Positions 35,678 through 46,590 of a stretch of 64,000 bases of DNA are shown here, piece after piece (position 1 is the stretch's first letter; the number at the start of each line of letters is the position of its first letter). The notes under the pieces are model-generated. The model did not search any database and had not been told where the DNA came from. It worked only from the letters and a program-made list of their open reading frames with translations. Source of the DNA: Lithobates sylvaticus (Eukaryota; Chordata; Amphibia; Anura; Ranidae); the NCBI GenBank assembly GCA_028564925.1, contig CM053030.1, positions 1,440,709 to 1,504,708 of the forward strand, read 5' to 3'. The translations under genes were made by a program, and so were the position numbers.

Positions 35678-35809
35678 GTTGCTGGGATACCAGTCCATCT
35701 CTCAGTTGCCAAGAAACCAGCCAGGATCTTACATCTCAGTTGCTAGGAGACACAAGGTCTCCCAACCTTATTGCCAGTATATTTGCCATCTTGCGGTTGC
35801 CAGGATACC
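35678..35809 (-). promoter_or_regulatory. Cluster of four X-box-like (RFX-type) motifs upstream of exon 1
   Basis: On the plus strand GTTGCTGGGATACC (35678), GTTGCCAAGAAACC (35705), GTTGCTAGGAGAC (35739) and GTTGCCAGGATACC (35796) all resemble the RFX X-box pattern GTTGCC-n-GGnAAC. The spacing suggests a short degenerate tandem repeat. They sit where the core promoter of the KRAB-like gene is expected; function is inferred. Confidence 0.4.
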
Positions 35810-35888
35810 ACATATACCGAGTACAGTGCGTCCAGAGCGCAGGATGCACACAAGGACTACAAAGCTACAACAAACAACTCCATGTATA

Positions 35889-36282
35889 TACAGTTTACTG
35901 TCAAAAGTATTGGGACACCTGCCTTTATACGCACATAAGCTTTAATGGCATCCAAATCTTAGTCCGGAGGGTTCAATATTGAGTTGGTCCTTTGCAGCTA
36001 TAACAGATTCACCTCTTCTGGGAAGGCCGTCCACAAGGTTTAGGAGGGTGTCTATGGAAATGTTTGATCATTCTTCCTGAAGAGCATTTGTGAGGTCAGG
36101 CACATTCCCATAGACACCCTCCTAAACCTTGTGGACGGCCTTCCCAGAAGAGGTGAAGCTGTTATAGCTTCAAAGGGCCAACTCAATATTAAACCCTACG
36201 GACTAAGATTTGGATGCCATTAAAGTTCATGTGCGTATAAAGGCAGGTGTCCCAATACTTTTGACAACATAGTGTACAGTAT
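35889..36282. mobile_element. Tc1-type foldback MITE
   Basis: It begins TACAGTTTACTGTCAAAAGT, continuing ATTGGGACACC, and ends with the inverted match GGTGTCCCAATACTTTTGAC. The two halves are nearly full inverted copies (GGAAGGCCGTCCACAAGGTT and its inverse at 36015-36145). TA flanks fit Tc1/mariner. Noncoding. Confidence 0.82.
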
Positions 36283-36335
36283 ATAATCCAGATTGTATAG
36301 GGCGGGGTCCTGACACTTATTATATACTAATGTTA

Positions 36336-36611
36336 GCACGTGGTTCTTGAATACTTTGCAGTTAGTATTTTAAATGTACGGCACTCCAGCATGCGAAATT
36401 TTTTCGCCCGTCCCAATTGCATACAGACGATCGCATTTTCGGATAGGAACTTTTCCCGACTGAAAAATAGAGAACCTGCTCTCAATCTTTTGCTGGCTGG
36501 AATTCCGCCAGCAAAAGACTGATGGAGCGTACACACGGCCGCATTTTCCGACAAAAAGCTCACATCGGAGTTTTGCTGGCGGCATTTCCGATTGTGTGTA
36601 CGCGGCATTAG
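36336..36611. mobile_element. Probable MITE fragment
   Basis: The right part has ACACGGCCGCATTTTCC and inverted CGGAAATGCCGCC words, ending GTGTGTACGCGGCATTA; the left part has related GATCGCATTTTCGG. Ends are not securely paired. No gene. Confidence 0.4.
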
Positions 36612-36619
36612 CCTTCATA

Positions 36620-39600
36620 AAGATGGCGTGTCCTCCGGAGTAGGTGGCATTGTGTCCCCTGGAGTAGAAGGTATTGTGTCCTCTAGAGGAGAAGATATTG
36701 TGCCCTCCAGAGGAGAAGATATTGTGTCCTCTAGGGGAGATGGTATTGTGTCCTCCAGAGGAGAAGATATTGTGTCCTCCAGAGGATATAAAATTTTGTC
36801 CTCCGGAGAAGGTGGTATTGTGTCCTCCGGAGGAGGTGGTATTGTGTCCTCTGGAGGAGATGGTATTGTGTCCTCTGGAGGAGGTGGTATTGTGTCCTCC
36901 GGAGGAGGTGGTATTGTGTCCTCCGGAGGAGATGGTATTGTGTCCTCCGGAGGAGATGGTATTGTGTCCTCTAGGGGAGATGGTATTGTGTCCTCCGGAG
37001 GAGATGGTATTGTGTCCTCCGGAGGAGATGGTATTGTGTCCTCTGGAGGAGATGGTATTGTGTCCTCTAGGGGAGATGGTATTGTGTCCTCTGGAGGAGA
37101 TGGTATTGTGTCCTCTGGAGGATATAAAATTGTGTCCTCTGGGAGGAGAAGATATTGTGTCCTCCAGAGGATTTAAAATTGTGTCCTCCAGAGGATATAA
37201 AATTGTGTCCTCTGGAGGATGTGGTATTGTGTCCTCTGAAGGAGATGATGTTGTGTCCTCTGAAGGAGATGGTATTGTGTCCTCTGAAGGAGATGGTATT
37301 ATGTCCCCCCAGAGGAGGTGGTCTTGTGTCCTCTAGGGGAAATGGTCTTGTGTCCTCCAGAAGAGATGACATTGTGTCCTCTGGAGGAGATGGTATTGTG
37401 TCCTCTGGGGGAGATGGTATTGTGTCCTCTGGAGGAGATGGTATTGTGTCCTCTGGAGGAGATGGTATTGTGTCCTCTGGAGGAGATGGTATTGTGTCCT
37501 CTGGAGGAGATGGTATTGTGTCCTCTGGAGGAGATGGTATTGTGTCCTCTGGGGGAGATGGTATTGTGTCCTCTGGGGGAGATGGTATTGTGTCCTCTGG
37601 AGGATATAAAATTGTGTCCTCCAGAGGATATAAAATTGTGTCCTCCAGAGGATATAAAATTGTGTCCTCTGGTGGATGTGGTATTGTGTCCTCTGAAGGA
37701 GATGATGTTGTGTCCTCTGAAGGAGATGGCATTGTGTCCTCTGAAGGAGATGGTATTATGTCCTCTGAAGGAGATGGTATTGTGTCCCCCCGGAGGAGGT
37801 GGTCTTGTGTCCTCTAGGGGAAATGGTCTTGTGTCCTCCAGAAGAGATGACATTGTGTCCTCTGGAGGAGATGGTATTGTGTCCTCTGGGGGAGATGGTA
37901 TTGTGTCCTCCAGAAGAGATGACATTGTGTCCTCCAGAAGAGATGACATTGTGTCCTCTGGAGGAGATGGTATTGTGTCCTCTGGGGGAGATGGTATTGT
38001 GTCCTCCAAAAGAGATGACATTGTGTCCTCTGGAGGAGATGGTATTGTGTCCTCTGGGGGAGATGATGTTGTGTCCTCCGGAGGATATAAAATTGTGTCC
38101 TCTGGAGGAGATGGTATTGTATCCCCCTGGAGTAGTTGGTATTGTGTCCCCCCGGAGGAGGTGGTCTTGTGTCCTCTAGGGGAAATGGTCTTGTGTCCTC
38201 CAGAAGAGATGACATTGTGTCCTCTGGAGGAGATGTTATTGTGTCCTCTGGAGGAGATGTTATTGTGTCCTCTGGAGGAGATGTTATTGTGTCCTCTGGA
38301 GGAGATGTTATTGTGTCCTCTAGGGGAGGTGGTATTGTGTCCCCCCAGTGGAGGTGGTATAGTGTCCCCCTGGAGGAGGTGGTATTGTGTCCCCCCCAGG
38401 GGAGGTGGTATTGTGTCCTCTAGGGGAGGTGGTATTGTGTCCCCCCCCAGTGGAGGTGGTATAGTGTCCCTCTGGAGGAGATGTTATTGTGTCCTCTAGG
38501 GGAGGTGGTATTGTGTCCCCCCAGTGGAGGTGGTATAGTGTCCCCCTGGAGGAGGTGGTATAGTGTCCCCCTGGAGGAGGTGGTATTGTGCCCCCCCCAG
38601 GGGAGGTGGTATTGTGTCCCTCCTGGGGAGGTGGTGTTGTGTCCCCCCAGTGGAGGTGGTGTTGTGTGTCCCCCCAGGGGAGGTGGTATTGTGTCCCCCC
38701 AGGGGAGGTGGTATTGTGTCCCCCCCAGGGGAGGTGGTATTGTGTCCCCCCCTGTGGAGGTGGTATTGTGTCCCCCCCAGGGGAGATGGTATTGTGTCCC
38801 CCCCAGGGGAGGTGGTGTTGTGTCCTCTAGGGGAAATGGTCTTGTGTCCTCCAGAAGAGATGACATTGTGTCCTCTGGAGGAGATGGTATTGTGTCCTCT
38901 GGGGGAGATGGTATTGTGTCCTCCAGAAGAGATGACATTGTGTCCTCTGGAGGAGATGGTATTGTGTCCTCTGGGGGAGATGGTATTGTGTCCTCCAAAA
39001 GAGATGACATTGTGTCCTCTGGAGGAGATGGTATTGTGTCCTCTGGGGGAGATGGTATTGTGTCCTCTGGGGGAGATGATGTTGTGTCCTCCGGAGGATA
39101 TAAAATTGTGTCCTCTGGAGGAGATGGTATTGTATACCCCTGGAGTAGTTGGTATTGTGTCCCCCCGGAGGAGGTGGTCTTGTGTCCTCTAGGGGAAATG
39201 GTCTTGTGTCCTCCAGAAGAGATGACATTGTGTCCTCTGGAGGAGATGTTATTGTGTCCTCTGGAGGAGATGTTATTGTGTCCTCTGGAGGAGATGTTAT
39301 TGTGTCCTCTGGAGGAGATGGTATTATGTCCTCTAGGGGAGGTGGTATTGTGTCCCCCCAGTGGAGGTGGTATTGTGTCCCCCTGGAGGAGGTGGTATTG
39401 TGTCCCCCCCAGGGGAGGTGGTATTGTGTCCCCCCAGGGGAGGTGGTATTGTGTCCCCCCCAGGGGAGGTGGTATTGTGTCCCCCTGGAGGAGGTGGTAT
39501 TGTGTCCCCCCCAGGGGAGGTGGTATTGTGTCCCCCCCAGGGGAGGTGGTGTTGTGTCCCCCCAGGGGAGGTGGTGTTGTGTCCCCCCCAGGGGAGGTGG

Positions 39601-42600
39601 TATTGTGTCCCCCCCAGTGGAGGTGGTATTGTGTCCCCCCCAGGGGAGGTGGTATTGTGTCCCCCCCAGGGGAGGTGGTATTGTGTCCCCCCCAGGGGAG
39701 GTGGTATTGTGTCCCCCCCAGGGGAGGTGGTATTGTGTCCCCCCCAGGGGAGGTGGTATTGTGTCCCCCCCCAGGGGAGGTGGTATTGTGTCCCCCCAGG
39801 GGAGGTGGTATTGTGTCCCCCCCAGGGGAGGTGGTATTGTGTCCCCCCAGGGGAGGTGGTATTGTGTCCCCCCCCAGGGGAGGTGGTATTGTGTCCCCCC
39901 CAGGGGAGGTGGTATTGTGTGTCCCCCCAGGGGAGGTGGTATTGTGTGTCCCCCCAGTGGAGGTGGTATTGTGTGTCCCCCCAGTGGAGGTGGTATTGTG
40001 TGTCCCCCCAGTGGAGGTGGTATTGTGTGTCCCCCCAGTGGAGGTGGTATTGTGTCCCCCCCAGTGGAGGTGGTATTGTGTGTCCCCCCAGTGGAGGTGG
40101 TATTGTGTGTCCCCCCAGTGGAGGTGGTATTGTGTGTCCCCCCCAGGGGAGGTGGTTTTGTGTCCCCCCAGTGGAGGTGGTATTGTGTCCCCCCCAGTGG
40201 AGGTGGTATTGTGTCCCCCCCAGTGGAGGTGGTATTGTGTCCCCCCCAGTGGAGGTGGTATTGTGTCCCCCCCAGTGGAGGTGGTATTGTGTCCCCCCCA
40301 GGGGAGGTGGTATTGTGTCCCCCCAGGGGAGGTGGTATTGTGTGTCCCCCCAGGGGAGGTGGTATTGTGTCCCCCCAGGGGAGGTGGTATTGTGTCCCCC
40401 CAGGGGAGGTGGTATTGTGTCCCCCCCCAGGGGAGGTGGTATTGTGTCCCGCCAGGGGAGGTGGTATTGTGTGTCCCCCCAGTGGAGGTGGTATTGTGTG
40501 TCCCCCCCAGTGGAGGTGGTATTGTGTCCCCCCAGGGGAGGTGGTATTGTGTCCCCCCCAGTGGAGGTGGTATTGTGTCCCCCCCAGGGGAGATGGTATT
40601 GTGTCCCCCCCAGGGGAGATGGTATTGTGTCCTCTGGGGGAGATGGTATTGTGTCCTCCAGAAGAGATGACATTGTGTCCTCTGGAGGAGATGGTATTGT
40701 GTCCTCTGGAGGAGATGGTATTGTGTCCTCTGGAGGAGATGGTATTGTGTCCTCTGGGGGAGATGGTATTGTGTCCTCTGGGGGAGATGGTATTGTGTCC
40801 TCTGGGGGAGATGGTATTGTGTCCTCTGGGGGAGATGGTATTGTGTCCTCTGGAGGATATAAAATTGTGTCCTCTGGAGGATATAAAATTGTGTCCTCCA
40901 GAGGATATAAAATTGTGTCCTCCAGAGGATATAAAATTGTGTCCTCTGGTGGATGTGGTATTGTGTCCTCTGAAGGAGATGATGTTGTGTCCTCTGAAGG
41001 AGATGGCATTGTGTCCTCTGAAGGAGATGGTATTATGTCCTCTGAAGGAGATGGTATTGTGTCCCCCCGGAGGAGGTGGTCTTGTGTCCTCTAGGGGAAA
41101 TGGTCTTGTGTCCTCCAGAAGAGATGACATTGTGTCCTCTGGAGGAGATGGTATTGTGTCCTCTGGGGGAGATGGTATTGTGTCCTCCAGAAGAGATGAC
41201 ATTGTGTCCTCTGGAGGAGATGGTATTGTGTCCTCTGGGGGAGATGGTATTGTGTCCTCTGGGGGAGATGATGTTGTGTCCTCCGGAGGATATAAAATTG
41301 TGTCCTCTGGAGGAGATGGTATTGTATACCCCTGGAGTAGTTGGTATTGTGTCCCCCCGGAGGAGGTGGTCTTGTGTCCTCTAGGGGAAATGGTCTTGTG
41401 TCCTCCAGAAGAGATGACATTGTGTCCTCTGGAGGAGATGTTATTGTGTCCTCTGGAGGAGATGTTATTGTGTCCTCTGGAGGAGATGTTATTATGTCCT
41501 CTAGGGGAGGTGGTATTGTGTCCCCCCAGTGGAGGTGGTATAGTGTCCCCCTGGAGGAGGTGGTATTGTGTCCCCCCCAGGGGAGGTGGTATTGTGTCCC
41601 TCCAGGGGAGGTGGTGTTGTGTCCCCCCAGGGGAGGTGGTATTGTGTCCCCCCCAGGGGAGGTGGTATTGTGTCCCCCCCAGTGGAGGTGGTATTGTGTC
41701 CCCCCAGGGGAGGTGGTATTGTGTCCCCCCAGGGGAGGTGGTATTGTGTCCCCCCCCAGGGGAGGTGGTATTGTGTCCCCCCCAGTGGAGGTGGTATTGT
41801 GTCCCCCCCAGGGGAGGTGGTATTGTGTCCCCCCCAGTGGAGGTGGTATTGTGTCCCCCCCAGTGGAGGTGGTATTGTGTCCCCCCCAGGGGAGGTGGTA
41901 TTGTGTCCCCCCAGGGGAGGTGGTATTGTGTCCCCCCAGGGGAGGTGGTATTGTGTCCCCCCAGGGGAGGTGGTATTGTGTCCCCCCCCAGGGGAGATGG
42001 TATTGTGTCCCCCCAGGGGAGGTGGTATTGTGTGTCCCCCCAGTGGAGGTGGTCTTGTGTCCCCCCCAGTGGAGGTGGTATTGTGTGTCCCCCCAGTGGA
42101 GGTGGTTTTGTGTGTCCCCCCAGTGGAGGTGGTTTTGTGTGTCCCCCCAGTGGAGGTGGTATTGTGTGTCCCCCCAGTGGAGGTGGTATTGTGTCCCCCC
42201 CAGTGGAGGTGGTATTGTGTCCCCCCCCAGTGGAGGTGGTATTGTGTCCCCCCCAGTGGAGGTGGTATTGTGTCCCCCCCAGTGGAGGTGGTATTGTGTC
42301 CCCCCCAGTGGAGGTGGTATTGTGTCCCCCCAGGGGAGGTGGTATTGTGTGTCCCCCCAGGGGAGGTGGTATTGTGTCCCCCCAGGGGAGGTGGTATTGT
42401 GTCCCCCCAGGGGCGGTGGTATTGTGTCCCCCCCCAGGGGAGGTGGTATTGTGTCCCTCCAGGGGAGGTGGGATTGTGTGTCCCCCCAGTGGAGGTGGTA
42501 TTGTGTGTCCCCCCAGTGGAGGTGGTATTGTGTCCCCCCCAGGGGAGGTGGTATTGTGTCCCCCCCAGTGGAGGTGGTATTGTGTCCCCCCAGTGGAGGT

Positions 42601-43085
42601 GGTATTGCGTCCCCCCCAGTGGAGGTGGTATTGCGTCCCCCCCAGTGGAGGTGGTATTGTGTCCCCCCCAGTGGAGGTGGTATTGTGTCCCCCCAGTGGA
42701 GGTGGTATTGTGTCCCCCCAGGGGAGGTGGTATTGTGTCCCCCCAGGGGAGGTGGTATTGTGTGTCCCCCCAGGGGAGGTGGTATTGTGTCCCCCCAGGG
42801 GAGGTGGTATTGTGTCCCCCCAGGGGAGGTGGTATTGTGTCCCCCCCAGGGGAGGTGGTATTGTGTCCCTCCAGGGGAGGTGGTATTGTGTGTCCCCCCA
42901 GTGGAGGTGGTATTGTGTGTCCCCCCAGTGGAGGTGGTATTGTGTCCCCCCAGGGGAGGTGGTATTGTGTCCCCCCCAGTGGAGGTGGTATTGTGTCCCC
43001 CCCAGTGGAGGTGGTATTGTGTCCCCCCCAGGGGAGGTGGTATTGTGTCCCCCCAGGGGAGGTGGTATTGTGTCCCCCTGGAGGA
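36620..43085 (+). repeat. 6.5-kb 24-26-bp minisatellite with higher-order repeats
   Basis: The first part uses a 24-bp unit (GGTATTGTGTCCTCTGGAGG plus AGAT); later parts use GGTATTGTGTCCCCCCAGGG plus GAGGT with 23-26-bp length variants. A marker segment (CTTGTGTCCTCTAGGGGAAA then TGGTCTTG...AGAAGAGATGACATTG) recurs at about 37321, 37803, 38164, 38817, 39178, 41084 and 41375. Whole blocks were therefore duplicated. Frames of 1,432 codons (minus) and 1,387 codons (plus) overlap each other and carry only the repeat, so they are not called genes. Confidence 0.95.
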
Positions 43086-43108
43086 GACGTGCCATTGCTT
43101 CAGTTTGC

Positions 43109-43604
43109 TTAAAGTGGAGTTCCACCCACTTTTACAACTCTTCAGCATTCCTCACTAAACTGGGCACTGTAAACAAATTGGATATTTTTTTTCCCCTCAG
43201 CACCTACTGTATATCTGCTGTATTCATTTTTCATTTCCTCCTCCTGGCCATGGCCCATCGCATCATGTCCTGTTTGCAATGCCTCCTGGGAAGGGGCGGC
43301 AACTTCCTCTGACACTGCCGTTGCTATAGAAACCTGACCCTAAACCAATTACACTGCTTGTGCTGCACTGAGCATGTGCGAGATCTGCAAGGATAAGATC
43401 CAGGAAGAAATACAGTCTGGCTTCAGATGCCCACACTTAAGATGGCCACGGCCTGCTGTAAGTTTATAAAATAACAAACTACTGCTATAAACTAACAAAA
43501 AAAGACCTTAGTTTACAGACTAACTTTACTAGAATACATTAAGCTTGTGTATTATAGGGGTATTTTTATTTAAAAAGTATAATTTCGGCTGGAACACCGC
43601 TTTC
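43109..43604. mobile_element. Second copy of the TTAA-type element of 8225-8724, inverted
   Basis: It starts TTAAAGTGGAGTTCCACCCA and ends GGCTGGAACACCGCTTT, the inverse order of the first copy. It keeps TTAA at 43109-43112; the right target site is diverged (TTTCA). It starts about 25 bp after the minisatellite ends. Confidence 0.75.
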
Positions 43605-43946
43605 AGTGCACATGCGCTGATGACGTCGGCACATGCAAATACAGGGGATATCTCCTAAACCTGCTGATATCCAGTGTAGCTACAAGTACGCCTAATCATA
43701 GGCTTGCCTGTAGTAAAAAGTGGTTGTAAAGGATTTACAACCACTTTAAGGCTGTGAGTCATGAAATCTGGGTCAGGGTTTACTTGGGTTCGGGGCAGGG
43801 TGACTCATACAGGCAGCTCTCTGGTGCCTCCTCCGGTTCTGGAAAATTGGAGAACTGGAGCTGGAGAGCAGAGGCTAGGAGGACTGGTCAACATGTTTGA
43901 GGGAGCTTAGCCAATCCCCAGGTGGTGGGTCTGGCAGGGGACTAAT
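43605..43946. other. Fragment of the 3456-3851 element family and unassigned sequence
   Basis: 43614-43752 is an inverted, diverged piece of the family at 3456-3851, ending GGATTTACAACCACTTTAAG. The remaining 190 bp is unassigned. Confidence 0.5.
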
Positions 43947-44300
43947 TCCTCGTTTCCACTGAGCGGATCGGTTTGGTACGGTGCGCTATTTTCAGTGTTT
44001 CCATTATGAAAGCGGCCCGTACAACCGAACCATACCGAACCATTCAGGGTCCTGCTTCAGATGTGGGGCCATAGAAAATGGAACGGTTCGGTTAGGGCGG
44101 AGCTACGATACATTCCACTGATTGGCGGACAGAAAAACGTGTGCCAATCAGTATGAGGCCACGCTAGGCATTTTTTCTAAACCCCGTATTGGACCCTGAT
44201 GTTCCGACTTGCAGTGGAAATGCTCACCTGGCCGGACCATTCTAACCCTTCCAAACTGTACCGACCCGAACCGATCTACTCAGTGGAAACGAGGCATTAG
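43947..44300. mobile_element. MITE with CCTCGTTTCCACTGAG ends, copy 2
   Basis: Same family as 18082-18431. Right end CTCAGTGGAAACGAGGCATT is complete and pairs with CCTCGTTTCCACTGAGCGG at the left. Interior words such as GGTCCTGCTTCAGATGTGGG are shared. Confidence 0.8.
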
Positions 44301-44490
44301 TGAGCCATTAAATATGAATGAGTCAGGCTGCCAGAGGAGTCGAGTGGAAGATGGACACGCAGTGCTGAAGAGACTATCGGTGGCCCTCGAGGGACCCCTG
44401 CCGGGGAGGAGCTCTAACTTGGGCCAGGCCTCAGGTGCTGGCCTGGAAGTATCCTACCACAAGAGAAGTTGGAAGGAAGCTTTCCTGAGG
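44301..44490. other. Unassigned sequence between a MITE and a C-rich array
   Basis: About 190 bp of mixed sequence. The open plus-strand frame here (part of 44209-44496) has no recognisable motif. Confidence 0.3.
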
Positions 44491-44803
44491 AGGTAGTATT
44501 GTGTGTCCCCCCAGGGGAGGTGGTATTGTGTCCCCCCAGGGGAGGTGGTATTGTGTCCTCCAGAGGAGGTGGTATTGTGTGTCCCCCCAGAGGTGGTATT
44601 GTGTCCCCCCAGAGGTGGTATTGTGTCCCCCCAGAGGAGGTGGTATTGTGTGTCCCCCCAGAGGAGGTGGTATTGTGTGTCCCCCCAGAGGTGGTATTGT
44701 GTCCCCCAAGAGGAAGTGATATTGTGTGTCCCCCCAGAGGTGGTATTGTGTGTGTCCCCAGAGGAGGTGGTATTGTGCCCCCCCCCCCCACCCCCCCCCC
44801 CCT

Positions 44804-44887
<84 letters not shown>

Positions 44888-45090
44888 AGAAGAGGTGGTA
44901 TTGTGCCCCCTCCCAGAAGAGGTTGTATTTGTGTCCCCCCAGAAAAGGTTGTATTGTGTGTCTCCCCCAGAGGAAGTGGTATTGTGTCCCCCCGGAGGAG
45001 GTGGTATTGTGTGGCCCCCCAGGGGAGGTGGTATTGTGTGTCCCCCCCAGAGGAGGTGGTATTGTGTGTCCCTCCTAGACGAAGTAGAGT
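44490..45090 (+). repeat. C-rich minisatellite related to the 36.6-43.1-kb array, with a 110-bp C tract
   Basis: Units GGTATTGTGTGTCCCCCCAG plus AGGAGGT match the large array 1.4 kb upstream. In the middle, 44777-44887, the sequence is almost pure C, broken by A at one place and single or paired T at a few. Open frames of about 200 codons are artefacts. Confidence 0.92.
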
Positions 45091-45330
45091 AAAATACAAT
45101 GTTAAAAGACCCCCCCACCTCATTAACAAGTAACCCCCAATCCCTGCTGCCCTATAAATGACCCCCCCCCCCCCCTTGTGCTCCCGATGAATGGGTCACC
45201 CTCCTTCCCTAACTGCTGATAACGTTATTCCAGCAGATTAAATGGCGCTCACAGCAGCTGGGGTTCAGTACAAGACCAGAGGTCACTGGTCCTCTAAGGT
45301 GTGTCACTCCTCTATGAGAGTCAATAGAGC
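45091..45330. other. Unassigned sequence
   Basis: Mixed sequence with a short C run (45162-45174); no gene seen. Confidence 0.4.
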
Positions 45331-46190
45331 TGACACTCCAGGACCCAGAGGGGGACACCCCAGGAGCTGACACTCTACACACACTATACAGAGGGGGATA
45401 CCTAAGGAGCTGACACTCTATACACACTATACAGAGGGGGATACCCCAGGAGCTGACACTCTACACACACTATACAGAGGGGGACACCCCAGGAGCTGAC
45501 ACTCTACACACACTATACAGGGGGGGACACCCCAGGAGCTGACACTCTACACACACTATACAGAGAGGGATACCCCAGGAGCTGACACTCTACACACGCT
45601 ATACAGAGGGAGATACCCCAGGAGCTGACACTCTACACACACTATACAGAGGGGGATACCCCAGGAGCTGACACTCTACACACACTATACAGAGGGGGAT
45701 ACCCCAGGAGCTGACACTCTACACACACTATACAGAGGGGGATACCCCAGGAGCTGACACTCTACACACACTATACAGAGGGGGACACCCCAGGAGCTGA
45801 CACTCTACACACACTATACAGAGGGGGATACCCCAGGAGCTGACACTCTACACACGCTATACAGAGGGGGATACCCCAGGAGCTGACACTCTACACACAC
45901 TATACAGAGGGGGACACCCCAGGAGCTGACACTCTACACACGCTATACAGAGGGGGATACCCCAGGAGCTGACACTCTACGCACGCTATACAGAGAGGGA
46001 TACCCCAGGAGCTGACACTCTACACACACTATACAGAGGGGGATACCCCAGGAGCTGACACTCTACACACACTATACAGAGGGGGATACCCCAGGAGCTG
46101 ACACTCTACACACACTATACAGAGAGGGATACCCCAAGAGCTGACACTCTACACACGCTATACAGAGGGGGATACCCCAAGAGCTGACAC
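45331..46190 (+). repeat. 43-bp minisatellite
   Basis: About 20 copies of a 43-bp unit containing CCCCAGGAGCTGACACTCTA and CACACACTATACAGAGGGGG. Copies differ mainly at GATA/GACA and ACAC/ACGC positions. The array ends at the possible exon at 46195-46215. Confidence 0.95.
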
Positions 46191-46194
46191 TCAC

Positions 46195-46215
46195 CTGTAT
46201 GTTGGGTTCTGCCAT
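46195..46215 (-). CDS. Possible 7-codon first coding exon (MAEPNIQ)
   Basis: On the minus strand ATG GCA GAA CCC AAC ATA CAG is followed by a strong donor GTGAGT. A TGTATATAGAG word lies just upstream. It would start a minus-strand transcript, perhaps an alternative or 5' exon of the zinc-finger gene downstream, but no partner exon with matching phase was established. It may be chance. Confidence 0.22.
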
Positions 46216-46590
46216 CTCTCTCTATATACAGATCACACAGTGGATGGTGTTATACTCACTGCTTTCCACTCATCATTCCTCCTTGCTGCCAGTAAGGGGG
46301 GGGGAGCTCCATGACTGAGAAATGTTCATCCAATCAGAGGCCACCATCCGGCATAACTGATTAGCCATGAGAGAGAAGACGATACGTTGTATAGAGCTGA
46401 CATTCTCCGGTGCTGTCCGGGGCTTCCTGTGGATGGTTGACCTCCCATCAGATGGTGGGGCCTCCATGGTTCTGAGGTCAACACCAACTGGAAGAGCCAA
46501 CACCATGACCCCAATGGTCTTCTTATCTGACTATAGGGGGGCCATTCTTCTCATTGCCAATACAAAAGATGTTCCCTTATGGATTGTTTG
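46216..46590. other. Unassigned sequence between two arrays
   Basis: Mixed sequence without a recognisable gene or element; it may be upstream sequence of the possible exon at 46195. Confidence 0.3.

Noticed and set aside
38827-43125. 1,432-codon minus-strand frame, and the opposite 1,387-codon frame
   Set aside because: Both are pure 24-26-bp repeats, overlap on opposite strands and have no splice or start context; periodicity explains them.
45331-46190. CRISPR-like regular repeats
   Set aside because: Units are contiguous with no unique spacers; this is a minisatellite in a vertebrate-type sequence. The same applies to the other arrays.
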